The translations under genes and the position numbers were made by a program. A stretch of 64,000 bases of DNA from Undibacterium hunanense (GTDB lineage: Bacteria > Pseudomonadota > Gammaproteobacteria > Burkholderiales > Burkholderiaceae_D): positions 186,001 through 250,000 of the forward strand of contig NZ_JACOGF010000008.1 in assembly GCF_014284335.1 (NCBI RefSeq). Reading direction: 5' to 3'. This document shows, one piece after another, positions 9,148-18,519 of the stretch. Positions within the stretch are counted from its first letter, which is position 1. Each line of letters opens with the position of its first letter. The notes beneath the pieces were generated by a model. The model had not been told where the DNA came from, ran no database searches, and saw only the letters and a list, made by a program, of their open reading frames with translations.

Positions 9148-9262
9148 TTCCCATTAGCAAACCCTGGTGTGAAGGCCAATTCCGTCTGGCATGACATGCC
9201 TTGCACCTGGGTTGATTGCACATTTAAGGTGGATACCATGCCGCCATACAGGATCGTAGACT

Positions 9263-10675
9263 TTGCGCATGATTTGTCAAAACTCCCCTGGCCGGCGTTT
9301 GCTGCTGGCCACTGCAGTGCTGTCGCTGGCTGCTTGTGCCAATCTGGCACCTAAATACCAGCGGCCGCCTGCTGCCACTCCGCTCACTACTATTTCGCTA
9401 GCCACTGCGGTATATGATGGCACCCAAAAAGCTGACGCTACCGGCCAGGATATGGCGGCGCTGCCAGACTGGCAGCAATTCTTTACTGATGCGCGTTTGA
9501 AGCGATTGATCGTGCTGGCGTTGGTGAATAACCGTGATGTGCGTGTAGCTGCGCTGAAGGTGGAGCAGGCACGTACCCAGCTCAGTATTCAGGATGCGGC
9601 GCAGTTGCCGACGTTGAATGCCAGTGCCAATGCCAGCCGTTCGGACCATGGCGGGCGCAGCGTTTCAGCGCAGATAGGGCTGACGGCGTTTGAGCTGGAT
9701 TTGTTTGGTCGCCTGCGTAATGCCAGTGAATCGGCCTTGCAAAGCGCTCTGTCTTCTGCCGAATCGCATCGCAGTGTGCAATTAAGTCTGATGGCAGAGG
9801 TGGCCAGTGCCTGGCTGACACTGGCCGCAGACCTGCAACGCCAGCAACTGGCGGAACAGACCTTGAGCAGTCGCCAGCGCAGCCATCAGTTGAATGTGCA
9901 GCGACATCAACTGGGTGCCATCAACGGTCTGGCACTGGCGCAGTCGCTGAGTGCACAGGACCAGGCGCGGCTGGACGTGGCGAATGCAGCACTGCAAGTG
10001 ACGCAAGACCGCCATGCGCTGGATTTGCTGGTGGGTGCAGCCACACCGCCTGAGCTGGAACCACCAACCCAACAACCCCAGCAGCCCGAAGCTAGCATCA
10101 TGCTGAGCTTGCCAGCCAGCCTGCCGTCACAGATATTGCAAGACCGGCCCGATGTGCGTGCGGCAGAACATCAATTGCAGGGCAGCCATGCCGATATAGG
10201 CACGGCGCGCGCAGAGCGTTTCCCGCGTATCACGCTGACGGGTTCGGCGGGCAGCAGCAGCCGTGATCTGGCAGACCTGTTCAAGTCGGGTAGCTGGAGC
10301 TTTGGACCGTCGGTCAGTCTGCCCATCTTTGATGGCGGTGCCGGGCGTGCCAAAGTGCAGGCGGCAGAGCTAAGCCGCGATATCGCCCTGGCGCAATATG
10401 ACAAAACGGTGCAGACCGCTTTCCGCGAGGTGGCTGATGCATTGAGCGTGCGTAGCTCGCTGGCTGACCGGCTGGCCATGCAACTGGCGCTGACCGAATC
10501 GTCTGCCTTGCAATTGCGTCTGGCCGAACAAAACTGGCGCGCTGGCAGCAGCAGCCAGCTGGATCTGCTGGATGCGCAGCGCAGCTTTTATGCGGCACAA
10601 CAATCCCTGATCAGCATGCGGCTGGCAGAACAAAGCAACCGCATCACGCTGTACAAGGTGCTGGGCGGTACTTGA
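9263..10675 (+). CDS. outer membrane efflux lipoprotein (NodT/TolC family)
   Basis: A 470-residue TolC-like channel subunit. It begins with a lipoprotein signal peptide with lipobox LAAC (Cys at about residue 25), as in the NodT/OprM branch. Two repeats of the outer-membrane efflux domain follow, each rich in long helices (QARTQLSIQDAAQLP, RAAEHQLQGSHADIGTARAE; the FGPSVSLPIFDGG segment is typical). The frame opens at TTG 9263 with AGGA nine bases upstream; ATG 9269 is the alternative. It is first in an operon with a MacA-type adaptor (11 bases on) and a MacB-type ATPase/permease, forming a complete tripartite exporter. MacAB-TolC pumps export macrolides, lipopeptides, siderophores or heme-related molecules; the substrate here is unknown. 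Confidence 0.9.
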   Translation: MRMICQNSPGRRLLLATAVLSLAACANLAPKYQRPPAATPLTTISLATAVYDGTQKADATGQDMAALPDWQQFFTDARLKRLIVLALVNNRDVRVAALKVEQARTQLSIQDAAQLPTLNASANASRSDHGGRSVSAQIGLTAFELDLFGRLRNASESALQSALSSAESHRSVQLSLMAEVASAWLTLAADLQRQQLAEQTLSSRQRSHQLNVQRHQLGAINGLALAQSLSAQDQARLDVANAALQVTQDRHALDLLVGAATPPELEPPTQQPQQPEASIMLSLPASLPSQILQDRPDVRAAEHQLQGSHADIGTARAERFPRITLTGSAGSSSRDLADLFKSGSWSFGPSVSLPIFDGGAGRAKVQAAELSRDIALAQYDKTVQTAFREVADALSVRSSLADRLAMQLALTESSALQLRLAEQNWRAGSSSQLDLLDAQRSFYAAQQSLISMRLAEQSNRITLYKVLGGT

Positions 10676-10686
10676 CCTGAAACGAA

Positions 10687-11919
10687 TTGAATAAAATGAA
10701 AACACTCCCTACTTCCGGTATTCGCTCCTGGTTTTCTCCGTGGCGCTTGCTGTTGATTGCCATCGTCGTGGTTGCGCTTGCCTTGCTGGCCAAGCGCATA
10801 TGGTTCACCCCACCGCCACCACCGCAGGTGGCAACAGCCCCTGTCACCAAAGCTGATGTCGAAGATACAGTACTAGCCACCGGCACCATTGGTGCGGCCA
10901 AATTGGTCAGCGTTGGTGCACAGGTGACAGGTAAGGTAGAGCGCCTGCACGTGGCGTTGGGCGATACCGTCAAGCAGGGACAGTTGATCGCCGAGATCGA
11001 CGCACTGACGCAGCAAAACAATCTGCGCAATGCCCAGGCCGCATTGAAGAGTGCCGAAGCGCAGTTGCGTTCACGCCAGGCGGCACTGAAGCAGGCTGAA
11101 CTGACTGCCGCCCGGCTGCGTCAGTTGGTGGCGATTGATGCAGGCTCGCGTTCTGATCTGGAAGCAGCAGAAGCCACGCTCAGCACCAGCCGCGCCGATG
11201 TCGCCGTGCAAGAGGCGCAGATTGCCCAGGCCAAGGTGGCGGAAGATACCAGCAAGGTCAACCTGGGTTACACCCGCGTTACCGCACCGATGGATGGCGT
11301 GGTCGTGGCCATCGTTACCGAACAGGGCCAGACGGTGAATGCCAATCAGTCGGCACCGACGCTGATCAAACTGGCCAGGCTCGATACCATGACCATCAAG
11401 GCGCAGATATCAGAAGCCGATGTACCACGTGTAAAACCTGGCATGCCGGTGTATTTCAGCCTGCTGGGTGATCCGGACAAACGTTATGAAACCAAGCTGC
11501 GTGCCGTTGAACCTGGTCCCACCACACTGGCTACCGATACCAGCACTACCACGACCAGTACCACAGCGACCGCCATTTATTACAACGGTATTTTCGATGT
11601 CGCAAACCCCGACGGCAAGCTGCGCATCAACATGACGGCGCAGACCAGCATTGTGCTGGCACAGGTGAAGGATGCACTGACGATACCCAGCGGTGCACTG
11701 GGTGCACGTGATACCCATGCGGGAGAGGGACGTTACAAGGTGCGGGTCATGGCCGGTGGCCGCATCATGGAAAAAAGCGTGCGCATAGGGCTGAACAACC
11801 GGGTGCGGGCTGAAGTGCTGGAAGGATTGGCGCAGGATGAGCAGGTTGTCACCACCGAAGCCAAGGTTGGCGCGGTATCGGCTAACAACCAGCGTGGCGG
11901 CCCGCCACCTATGTTCTGA
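10687..11919 (+). CDS. macA: MacA-type periplasmic adaptor (HlyD/RND-MFP family)
   Basis: A 410-residue membrane-fusion protein with one N-terminal transmembrane helix (about 17-38). It then has the biotinyl-lipoyl-like fold ([22 protein letters not shown]), a long coiled-coil hairpin rich in Ala/Gln/Glu (about 110-185), the second lipoyl half ([13 protein letters not shown]) and a beta-barrel/membrane-proximal domain. It bridges the ATPase/permease and the outer-membrane channel. The frame opens at TTG 10687; ATG 10696 is equally possible. A Thr/Ser-rich stretch (about 281-294) interrupts the beta-barrel region. It sits between the channel gene and macB with very short gaps. Confidence 0.9.
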   Translation: MNKMKTLPTSGIRSWFSPWRLLLIAIVVVALALLAKRIWFTPPPPPQVATAPVTKADVEDTVLATGTIGAAKLVSVGAQVTGKVERLHVALGDTVKQGQLIAEIDALTQQNNLRNAQAALKSAEAQLRSRQAALKQAELTAARLRQLVAIDAGSRSDLEAAEATLSTSRADVAVQEAQIAQAKVAEDTSKVNLGYTRVTAPMDGVVVAIVTEQGQTVNANQSAPTLIKLARLDTMTIKAQISEADVPRVKPGMPVYFSLLGDPDKRYETKLRAVEPGPTTLATDTSTTTTSTTATAIYYNGIFDVANPDGKLRINMTAQTSIVLAQVKDALTIPSGALGARDTHAGEGRYKVRVMAGGRIMEKSVRIGLNNRVRAEVLEGLAQDEQVVTTEAKVGAVSANNQRGGPPPMF

Positions 11920-11921
11920 TC

Positions 11922-13874
11922 ATGACAGCCTTGCTTGAGGTACGCGGCCTGACCCGCGAGTTCCCTGCCGGTGAAGGCATGGTGGCGGTGTTGCGCGATG
12001 TGGATCTGGTGATTGAAGCTGGCGAGATGGTGGCCATCATGGGGCCATCGGGTTCTGGTAAATCAACGCTGATGAATATCCTGGGTTGTCTTGATCGCCC
12101 TACCCGTGGCAGCTATCAGGTGGCAGGCCAGGAAACTGGTGCCATGCTACCCGATGAACTGGCCCGGCTGCGGCGCGAGCATTTTGGTTTTATCTTCCAG
12201 AAATATCAATTGATGGGTGACCTCAGTGCGATCGGCAATGTTGAGATACCGGCCATCTATGCCGGTATGCCAACCGCCGAACGCCGTGAACGCGCCATGC
12301 TGTTGCTGAAACGGCTGGGTCTGGGTGAAAGACTGTGGCACCGCCCCGGCCAGTTGTCAGGCGGTCAGCAACAGCGTGTGTCTATTGCGCGGGCACTGAT
12401 GAATGGCGGCGATGTGATACTGGCCGATGAACCCACCGGCGCACTGGACCGTGCCAGCGGCCTGGAAGTGATGAAGATTCTCAATGAATTGCATGCCGAT
12501 GGCCATACCATCATCCTGGTGACGCATGATGCGCAAGTGGCTGCCCATGCCCAGCGTGTGATTGAAATCAGCGATGGCTGCATCGTGGCAGACCGGCGTC
12601 AACCTGATGCCCCGGCGCTGGTCACCAAGGCGGCAGGTGCGCCAGTACGTGCCGGCACGCCGCTGCGTGATTTGCTGGGTCGTCTTGGCGAAGCTGCACA
12701 GATGGCGCTGCGGGCCATGGCTGGCCACCGCCTGCGCACGCTGCTGACCATGCTGGGCATTATCATCGGTATTGCTTCTGTGGTGTCAGTCGTGGCGCTG
12801 GGTGAAGGGTCCAGCCAGCGCATTCTGTCCAACATCAGCGCCATGGGTACCAACACCATCAATATCTCGCCCGGCACCGGCTTTGGTGACCGCCGCGCCA
12901 ATGCCATACGCACCTTGCGCGTGGGTGATGCCAAGGCACTGGCGCAACTGGATTATGTAGACAGTGTCACGCCAACAGTCAGTGCCAGTGTCACTCTGCG
13001 TTACCGCAATATCGAAGCCAGCAGCGCCAACGTTACTGGCGTCGGCGAACAATTCTTTCGCGTGCGCGGCTATACCTTTGCTGCCGGTCAGAGCTTTAAT
13101 GAAGAGGCAGAAAAACAGCAATCACAGGTCGCCGTGATTGATGACAATGCCCGCAAGACCCTGTTTCCCAATGGTGAAAACGCATTGGGTGAAGTGATCT
13201 TGCTGGGCAATGTACCGGCCCGCATCATCGGTGTCACCGCCAAGAAAAGCAGCAGCTTTGGCAATGATGACAGCGTGAATATCTGGCTGCCCTACACCAC
13301 TGCGATGTCACGCCTGACCGGGCAGGATTATCTGCGCAGCCTGACCGTGCGCGTCACCGATGCCGTACCCAGCACAGTGGCCGAACAGGGCATCATACAG
13401 TTGCTGACCCAGCGCCACGGCAAAACCGATTTCTTTACCCAAAACACCGACAGCATACGCCAGACTATAGAACAGACCACCCGCACCATCACCCTGCTGA
13501 TCTCATCCATCGCCCTGATCTCGCTGCTGGTGGGTGGCATCGGTGTGATGAACATCATGCTGGTATCCGTCACCGAACGCACGCAGGAAATCGGCGTGCG
13601 CATGGCCGTGGGCGCGCGTCAGGGCGATATCCTGCGCCAGTTTTTGATTGAAGCAGTGCTGGTCTGCGTGCTGGGTGGTGCCATTGGCGTTAGCCTGGCA
13701 TTGGGGCTGGGCGCACTGTTTGCGCAATTTTCGGATGATTTCCAGATGGTGTTTTCCAGCACGGCCATCATCGGTGCGTTTGGCGTATCAACACTGATAG
13801 GCATGAGCTTCGGCTTTTTGCCCGCCCGCAGCGCCGCCAGGCTTGACCCGGTAGAGGCACTGGCCAGGGCTTGA
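11922..13874 (+). CDS. macB: MacB-type ABC exporter, fused ATPase and permease
   Basis: A 650-residue protein. The N-terminal ABC ATPase has Walker [10 protein letters not shown] (41-49), signature LSGGQQQR and Walker [14 protein letters not shown] linker leads to the first transmembrane helix (about 270-295, [21 protein letters not shown]), a large periplasmic MacB domain, and three C-terminal helices of the FtsX permease ([23 protein letters not shown] signature region). It works as a dimer and drives periplasmic substrate out through the adaptor and TolC-like channel by mechanotransmission. Full length for the family. The start is two bases after the macA stop, so expression is tightly coupled. 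Confidence 0.95.
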   Translation: MTALLEVRGLTREFPAGEGMVAVLRDVDLVIEAGEMVAIMGPSGSGKSTLMNILGCLDRPTRGSYQVAGQETGAMLPDELARLRREHFGFIFQKYQLMGDLSAIGNVEIPAIYAGMPTAERRERAMLLLKRLGLGERLWHRPGQLSGGQQQRVSIARALMNGGDVILADEPTGALDRASGLEVMKILNELHADGHTIILVTHDAQVAAHAQRVIEISDGCIVADRRQPDAPALVTKAAGAPVRAGTPLRDLLGRLGEAAQMALRAMAGHRLRTLLTMLGIIIGIASVVSVVALGEGSSQRILSNISAMGTNTINISPGTGFGDRRANAIRTLRVGDAKALAQLDYVDSVTPTVSASVTLRYRNIEASSANVTGVGEQFFRVRGYTFAAGQSFNEEAEKQQSQVAVIDDNARKTLFPNGENALGEVILLGNVPARIIGVTAKKSSSFGNDDSVNIWLPYTTAMSRLTGQDYLRSLTVRVTDAVPSTVAEQGIIQLLTQRHGKTDFFTQNTDSIRQTIEQTTRTITLLISSIALISLLVGGIGVMNIMLVSVTERTQEIGVRMAVGARQGDILRQFLIEAVLVCVLGGAIGVSLALGLGALFAQFSDDFQMVFSSTAIIGAFGVSTLIGMSFGFLPARSAARLDPVEALARA

Positions 13875-13893
13875 GCACTAAGTGAAGTGCAAG

Positions 13894-13916
13894 CCCGGAT
13901 GCCGCTGGTATCCGGG
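13894..13916 (+). terminator. possible terminator after macB
   Basis: CCCGGAT and ATCCGGG form a 7-base stem with a 9-base loop 20 bases after the macB stop. The following tract is only TTTGGG, so this is a weak intrinsic terminator candidate. Confidence 0.35.
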
Positions 13917-14010
13917 TTTGGGTGGTGCTATGCCGGGCAATGGTTTTTTTGCAACCGACAGGACATGATTCAATTTATACTTGCATCATCTCCACCGACA
14001 AAAAAACACC

Positions 14011-14889
14011 ATGCGCTCATTTTTGACCAAGGCAGCTCTCATCACCTTCTTGCTTCCTGTTGCATCGACGCCGCTTTTGGCAGGCACCATCTATTCCTGG
14101 GGATCGAAAGGTATTCCAGAAAAGAATGTTCCGCCCACCAATCCGCTTGAGAAATTTTTCGCCACATTCAAATCGAGGAATCTGGTGGACAAGACCGAGT
14201 TATGTCACGGCATGAAAGTCAACTCCGGCATTTTCTCTGATGACAGATACGATATGTATGTGATCCGCACCAAGGTTTACGAGAAAGCCCGTGACGGTGA
14301 AACCTACCTGTACGATATCTATGCGCAGTTCAATGATGACGTGGTCAGCTACACCTTCATGTGGAACACCGAAGTCGCCTCAGATCTTTCGACAGACGAC
14401 ATCCTCGTCAAAGCGATGTACAAGGATATTTGCAATCAAAGCGCCGTGGTCTTGCGGACCAAAGAAGAGCAACTGGCGATCAGCAGCAAAAATCCTTCCT
14501 TTACACCTGTCGCAGCCAAACCCTGTGAACCAGAAAAAAAAGCACTGACCGCCGTTGAAGCCAGGCTTGCCCAGGCAGAACTGGATGCCGAATTTGATCC
14601 GGCCAAACGCGAAATTTCCAGCAGTTCATCACCAGCCTACCGGATTCAGGCAGCAACTGAAAATGCCACCATCCAAAGCAAGCACAATGTCACCATTCAA
14701 TCCATCATGTCAGAAAAAGTGATGGCTGAAAAAACACTGATGGAATGTAAAAACCCAAGCAAAAAGCCAGCAGCCGCAGCACCAGCCCTTGATCCGCTCG
14801 ACCAGATTCGAAAACTGAAAGGCCTGCTCGACGACAAAATTATCACGCAGGAAGAGTTTGACAAGAAAAAGGCGGATCTGTTGAAGTAA
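14011..14889 (+). CDS. secreted SHOCT-domain protein, unknown function
   Basis: A 292-residue protein. The start at ATG 14011 places a signal peptide (MRSFLTKAALITFLLPVAS, then PLLA-G) at the N terminus; a TTG ten codons earlier would spoil it. The middle is unassigned, with several Cys residues (CHGMK, DICNQ, KPCEP) that could form disulfides. The last ~35 residues (DQIRKLKGLLDDKIITQEEF) are a classic SHOCT domain, a short helical oligomerisation motif often found at protein ends. It follows the efflux operon by ~135 bases with its own leader, so it is probably a separate unit. Confidence 0.65.
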   Translation: MRSFLTKAALITFLLPVASTPLLAGTIYSWGSKGIPEKNVPPTNPLEKFFATFKSRNLVDKTELCHGMKVNSGIFSDDRYDMYVIRTKVYEKARDGETYLYDIYAQFNDDVVSYTFMWNTEVASDLSTDDILVKAMYKDICNQSAVVLRTKEEQLAISSKNPSFTPVAAKPCEPEKKALTAVEARLAQAELDAEFDPAKREISSSSSPAYRIQAATENATIQSKHNVTIQSIMSEKVMAEKTLMECKNPSKKPAAAAPALDPLDQIRKLKGLLDDKIITQEEFDKKKADLLK

Positions 14890-14936
14890 ATGGTGGCTGC
14901 TTCGGGATGTAACCAAGAAAGGCATTGCTGTGCACA

Positions 14937-14970
14937 GTGGGCGATTACGCGCTGCTAATCGCCCCTACAC
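14937..14970. repeat. REP-like hairpin
   Basis: GGGCGATTA and TAATCGCCC form a perfect 9-base stem around CGCGCTGC, bordered by gtg and ctac. The layout (gtaGG-GCGATTA-loop-TAATCGC-CCtac) matches hairpins near 29.1 and 47.5 kb, suggesting one REP-like family. It lies between convergent genes. Confidence 0.6.
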
Positions 14971-15018
14971 AGACTGCCAAATCCTCCTTGACAAAGGTGC
15001 TTGGCAAGTGCACTGAAT

Positions 15019-16404
15019 TTATTGTTGTAAGATCCAACCAGCCATAACGTCTAAGGCTACAGGCGACAAAGTTTCCTCGATTTTTCCGTATTCAGCCGGT
15101 GAACCGTTGGTCGCGGTTTGGAACAGATGATTGAGTTTAGGCAGTTCTTTGATGACGACGTTTTTGTTCGCTTTCATATTCGCCCGTATCCCATCGAGAT
15201 TCATTTTAGCGGGCACTTGCAGATCCAGTTCGCCATTCAAAACCAGTGTTGCTTGCTTCACTTTCGCCAGGGTCGGTGCAGGATCGTATTTGATAAATGC
15301 TCTGAACCAGGGTCTTTCCAGGCGGCTTAATTGTCCTGCTCCTGCCCCCTTGGTCAGATCACCGTTTATTTCCGCTTGGTCGAGATGTGCTTTCAGTCGC
15401 TCGCTGATCGTCTTGTCGTCTGCGCCCGAATTCATAATGGCATAGGCTTCACGACTTACTTTCTGCGCTTTCTCGACTTCGGCTTGACTCTCACCATTGG
15501 CAAGCCCAGTTAGCCGACTCTGTTCCAGTAGTACAGCATCGGAGCGTACGCCAGGACCTGCCATCAACACGATAAATTTCAGTTTGGGATCATTTGCTGC
15601 CACCATGGGCGCGATCAGGCCTCCCTCGGAATGGCCTATCATTCCCAATTTGTCCTGGTTGATTTCAGAGCGGGTGCGCAGATAATCCACCGCTGCTTGC
15701 GCATCGTCGGCAAAGTCAAAGGTCGTAGCATTCTTGTAATCGCCTTTCGATGCTGCGATGCCGCGTTTATCGTAGCGCAGCACCGCTACCCCCTGTTTGC
15801 TTAAATGATCTGCCAATACCAGGAAAATTTTATGATCGAAAATGGTTTCATCTCTATCATTGGGACCTGATCCATGCACCAAAACAACTGCGGGAAATGG
15901 GCCCTTGCCTTGCGGTAGCGTCAATGTGCCAGCCAAACTTATCCTGGCTTTTGCATTTTGAAAACTTACATCTGTACTTGAGTAGTTGTGCGGGCTTTTT
16001 GCTATTGCTTCTTCCTGTGGGCGCTTTTTCACTTGTGCCGCCAAGGCTTTGGCGTCTAAACGCGTAAGCTTAAGTTTGGCTTGCTGTCCCTGTGTCCAGG
16101 TTCCTAACCATGCTTTCTGTGTCTCGTCCCATTTTGCTTCATAGTTGCAATTGAGTTTCGCAATGCTAAAACGCATGAAATTTTCACCAGCTTCTACTTT
16201 GTCGGCTTTGATGGTGAAGTTGCCCTGGTCAGGGCTGATGACCTTGACTTCGTGTTGCCCAGCTTGTGTTTTAGTGACGAAAATATTCAGACGAATCGCA
16301 CCTTCTATTAAACCTGTCCAATCGCCCACGGGGTCTTCCGCGAAAGCAGGCACACTGGCTGACATGAGAAGCAGCGCGCTGCAAGTGACGAGAAACTTTT
16401 TCAT
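15019..16404 (-). CDS. secreted alpha/beta hydrolase
   Basis: A 461-residue exported hydrolase. A signal peptide covers residues 1-22 (ending AFA-ED). The next ~120 residues form a beta-rich domain, and the rest is an alpha/beta-hydrolase fold: oxyanion region VVLVHGSGPNDRDE, nucleophile elbow GHSEGG (about 265-270), a late Asp in LNGELDLQVP and the catalytic His in LNHLFQ. This two-part layout is common in bacterial acyl-peptidase/esterase-like proteins that are often annotated as serine aminopeptidase S33. Substrate unknown. The gene is monocistronic by spacing. Confidence 0.8.
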   Translation of the reverse strand: MKKFLVTCSALLLMSASVPAFAEDPVGDWTGLIEGAIRLNIFVTKTQAGQHEVKVISPDQGNFTIKADKVEAGENFMRFSIAKLNCNYEAKWDETQKAWLGTWTQGQQAKLKLTRLDAKALAAQVKKRPQEEAIAKSPHNYSSTDVSFQNAKARISLAGTLTLPQGKGPFPAVVLVHGSGPNDRDETIFDHKIFLVLADHLSKQGVAVLRYDKRGIAASKGDYKNATTFDFADDAQAAVDYLRTRSEINQDKLGMIGHSEGGLIAPMVAANDPKLKFIVLMAGPGVRSDAVLLEQSRLTGLANGESQAEVEKAQKVSREAYAIMNSGADDKTISERLKAHLDQAEINGDLTKGAGAGQLSRLERPWFRAFIKYDPAPTLAKVKQATLVLNGELDLQVPAKMNLDGIRANMKANKNVVIKELPKLNHLFQTATNGSPAEYGKIEETLSPVALDVMAGWILQQ

Positions 16405-16459
16405 TTGGTATTCTTTCTAAAGCTATTTTTATATTGCCCTGCCCTCGTCCATGCAGACT

Positions 16460-16479
16460 ACAGATCGTGAACAGGTTCT
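16460..16479. repeat. remnant of the 'cctgtttacgatct' repeat
   Basis: acagatcgtgaacaggttct is, in reverse complement, nearly the same as the outer arms of the repeat at 54.1-54.5 kb (acctgt-tacgatct). It touches the stop end of the YCII gene. Only this end is recognisable here. Confidence 0.4.
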
Positions 16480-16820
16480 CACGACTCTGGATCAAAGCCA
16501 AATACTCTAAGTTCCTGATCACAGCGACAGGCTTTTGCGATACGTGCGGCCCAGGTGATGGCGTCCTCTCTTGAAGGAAGCTCAAGTACAGTGAAACCAC
16601 CATTGAGTGGCGGCGCCCACGAGTAGCCTCCCTCGGCGACTGCGCCATTGGCCGACACCAGAACGGGTGCAACTGTTTCATCAATGCCACCGCCGAATAC
16701 GTAGACGCCTGCCTTCTTCGTCTCGCGTATCACTTCACGAGCATCCCGCCCCACCGTTTCCATCTCACTGTCAGGTACATTCATTGCAACGCTGGGAAAT
16801 GAAATAAGGTACTTTGCCAT
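16479..16820 (-). CDS. YCII-related domain protein
   Basis: A 113-residue small soluble protein of the YCII/DGPF-like ferredoxin-fold family. Typical features are the MAKYLISFP start, the central GVYVFGGGIDE segment and the late GGFTVLELPSREDAITWAARIA, which matches the GPF(A/T)E..E.L.GY-W/A-A core. Such proteins are small dimeric enzymes or accessory proteins of unclear function, often beside sigma factors. Here no sigma factor is adjacent. A possible small membrane gene lies 21 bases upstream. Confidence 0.7.
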   Translation of the reverse strand: MAKYLISFPSVAMNVPDSEMETVGRDAREVIRETKKAGVYVFGGGIDETVAPVLVSANGAVAEGGYSWAPPLNGGFTVLELPSREDAITWAARIAKACRCDQELRVFGFDPES

Positions 16821-16841
16821 GATCTTCTGCCTCCGGGAATT

Positions 16842-17063
16842 TTACGACCAGTGATAAAGGCCGTGCTTAAGACAATATAGGACAATGCCCAGAGCAACTG
16901 AGGTGCTCTGAACATTAGGCTCCATAATGAACCCCATGCCAAAGGTACGCAATATGAATTTGCGTCTGTAAAAAGCAATATTAAAGATGATATGAAAGAC
17001 GATACTGAGAACGAACAGTATCAGCAAAGTGTAGACAAACATCATGGCAGTAGCTACCGCCAC
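16842..17063 (-). CDS. possible small membrane protein
   Basis: A 73-residue frame with a strongly hydrophobic N-terminal helix (MFVYTLLILFVLSIVFHIIF) and a second weaker hydrophobic stretch. It ends 21 bases before the YCII gene and starts 13 bases after the stop of the upstream pectate lyase, so it fits an operon by position. A frame-shifted alternative overlaps it. No family recognised. Confidence 0.4.
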   Translation of the reverse strand: MAVATAMMFVYTLLILFVLSIVFHIIFNIAFYRRKFILRTFGMGFIMEPNVQSTSVALGIVLYCLKHGLYHWS

Positions 17064-17075
17064 TGCCCTGCCCCA

Positions 17076-18389
17076 TCAGTCATCAAACGCCCCCATATCT
17101 GGCGTAGCGCCCTTGTAAGACAGGTTGACGTTGGTGCCCTTGTTTTTCAGCGCGCTGCCTGGTGCCAGGTGGAAGTTCTTCAGCACTGGCAGGCTGCCGT
17201 CGGCTTGTCTGGGTGCATCCCAACCTGCGTTGGATATGTTCTGAAAGTCGGCTGCGGTGAGCTTTAGCGGCAAGTTCCAGGAATTGAACTGGTTGTCAGT
17301 TCCATCCATATTCGATACCAGGGTACCGCCGAATGCGATGTTATTACGCAAGTTACCCAGATTGACAGGCTTGCCGCTGGCATCTATACCCAGCATATTG
17401 AAATCAACACCATTATCAAAGCTGGTATTGTTGAAGAAATCATTCGCAACAGGATGGTGATTGGCGTAAAAGCCAGACACTTTATTATTGAATGCGACAG
17501 AAAAACGTATGCTGTGCTTGACGCCGTTTGGCACATACTTGCCACCATAGCCACCCAGCTTGAAGCCATTGCCGTTACCGGCTGGCAGTGAAATACTGGT
17601 GCCCGGCAGATAACCTTGCGACCAGGTCCAGGAATTTTCTATCAACACGGGCGAAAAGGCATTGATGAGGTCAAAGCCATCATCCGAATTGGCCCATGCG
17701 CGGCAACCACGGAATACATTGCCGGGGTTATCGGCCTTGACGTGGGCACCAAAGCCATCGGCACTCTGCCCGGCACCGTTCGAGGTATAGGGGTCGTAGT
17801 TGTGGTGGGAATCGCTATTGAGGACCAGGTTATAGCCACCGTTTTTGATGAAGACGCCCGGCCCCATATTGTGGTGGGTATTGAGTTGTTCAAAAATATT
17901 ATGGCTGCCGTTGATCCATACACCCCACGATTCATGATTGAGGCGATTCTCTGGCTGCTGCGGCACGCCGGTAATTTCCAGCCCTTTCAAATGCACCCAG
18001 TCGGCAACAACATTGAAGCCTTTGACGCGGCAATCATCCTTCATTTGCGAAAAATCAAAGACCGGTGTTTCACCAGGATACGCCCAGTAACGAATCGGAT
18101 TGCCAGCGCTACCGCTTTTGTCCAGCGTAACGGCATTGACCGTATCGGTGCGGGTGGCGCAGGTATTGACGCCCGCCGTGTAGATGTAGTTGCCGCCCCT
18201 GAAGTAAATCGTATCACCAGCGACAGCGCTTGTCTGGGCGCGTGCGATGGTTTTCCATGGTGCGTCTTTGCTGCCTGTTGCCTTGTCATCGCCTGTGGGT
18301 GCCACGTAATAGGTGGCGGCATTGCTGGCGGCTGACAGAGCTAACATGACGCTTAACGTCAGGCTTGCAACCATGTATTTCTTGTTCAT
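17076..18389 (-). CDS. pectate lyase, polysaccharide lyase family 9-like (copy 1)
   Basis: A 437-residue secreted right-handed beta-helix protein. The signal peptide ends near residue 24 (SNA-ATYYVAPTG). The active-site set of family 9 enzymes is visible: Asp211 (SADGFG), Asp236/Asp237/Asp240 (SDDGFD) for calcium and Lys277 (GNGFKLGG) as base. In Erwinia Pel9A the equivalents are Asp209, Asp233, Asp234, Asp237 and Lys273, so spacing agrees. Family 9 enzymes cut polygalacturonate by beta-elimination outside the cell. The upstream tandem paralogue is about four residues shorter, in the signal peptide. A strong hairpin lies between the two. Substrate could also be a related uronate polymer. Confidence 0.8.
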   Translation of the reverse strand: MNKKYMVASLTLSVMLALSAASNAATYYVAPTGDDKATGSKDAPWKTIARAQTSAVAGDTIYFRGGNYIYTAGVNTCATRTDTVNAVTLDKSGSAGNPIRYWAYPGETPVFDFSQMKDDCRVKGFNVVADWVHLKGLEITGVPQQPENRLNHESWGVWINGSHNIFEQLNTHHNMGPGVFIKNGGYNLVLNSDSHHNYDPYTSNGAGQSADGFGAHVKADNPGNVFRGCRAWANSDDGFDLINAFSPVLIENSWTWSQGYLPGTSISLPAGNGNGFKLGGYGGKYVPNGVKHSIRFSVAFNNKVSGFYANHHPVANDFFNNTSFDNGVDFNMLGIDASGKPVNLGNLRNNIAFGGTLVSNMDGTDNQFNSWNLPLKLTAADFQNISNAGWDAPRQADGSLPVLKNFHLAPGSALKNKGTNVNLSYKGATPDMGAFDD

Positions 18390-18424
18390 CTTGCGATTTA
18401 CCTCGTGGACATTTCAATAAAGCA

Positions 18425-18462
18425 GAGGAACAAGATACACAGAGCACGTGTACCTTGTTCCT
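18425..18462 (-). terminator. hairpin between the two lyase genes
   Basis: GAGGAACAAG at 18425-18434 pairs with CTTGTTCCTC, and the stem continues through TACAC/GTGTA. Read on the minus strand it is followed by TGCTTTATT. It could terminate the upstream lyase transcript or act as a leader structure for the downstream lyase. On the plus strand a T-rich tract also follows, so it may be bidirectional. Confidence 0.55.
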
Positions 18463-18519
18463 CTTATTTCTCTTATTTCTCGTACTTATCGTATTTCTAT
18501 TGCATCAGTCAAAGAAAAA

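Noticed and set aside
14937-14970. Hairpin considered as intrinsic terminator
   Set aside because: No T-tract on either side; the REP-like pattern fits better.
17616-18335. 239-codon frame on the plus strand opposite pectate lyase copy 1
   Set aside because: Composition is that of an antisense shadow of the clear lyase gene; no start signals or family.
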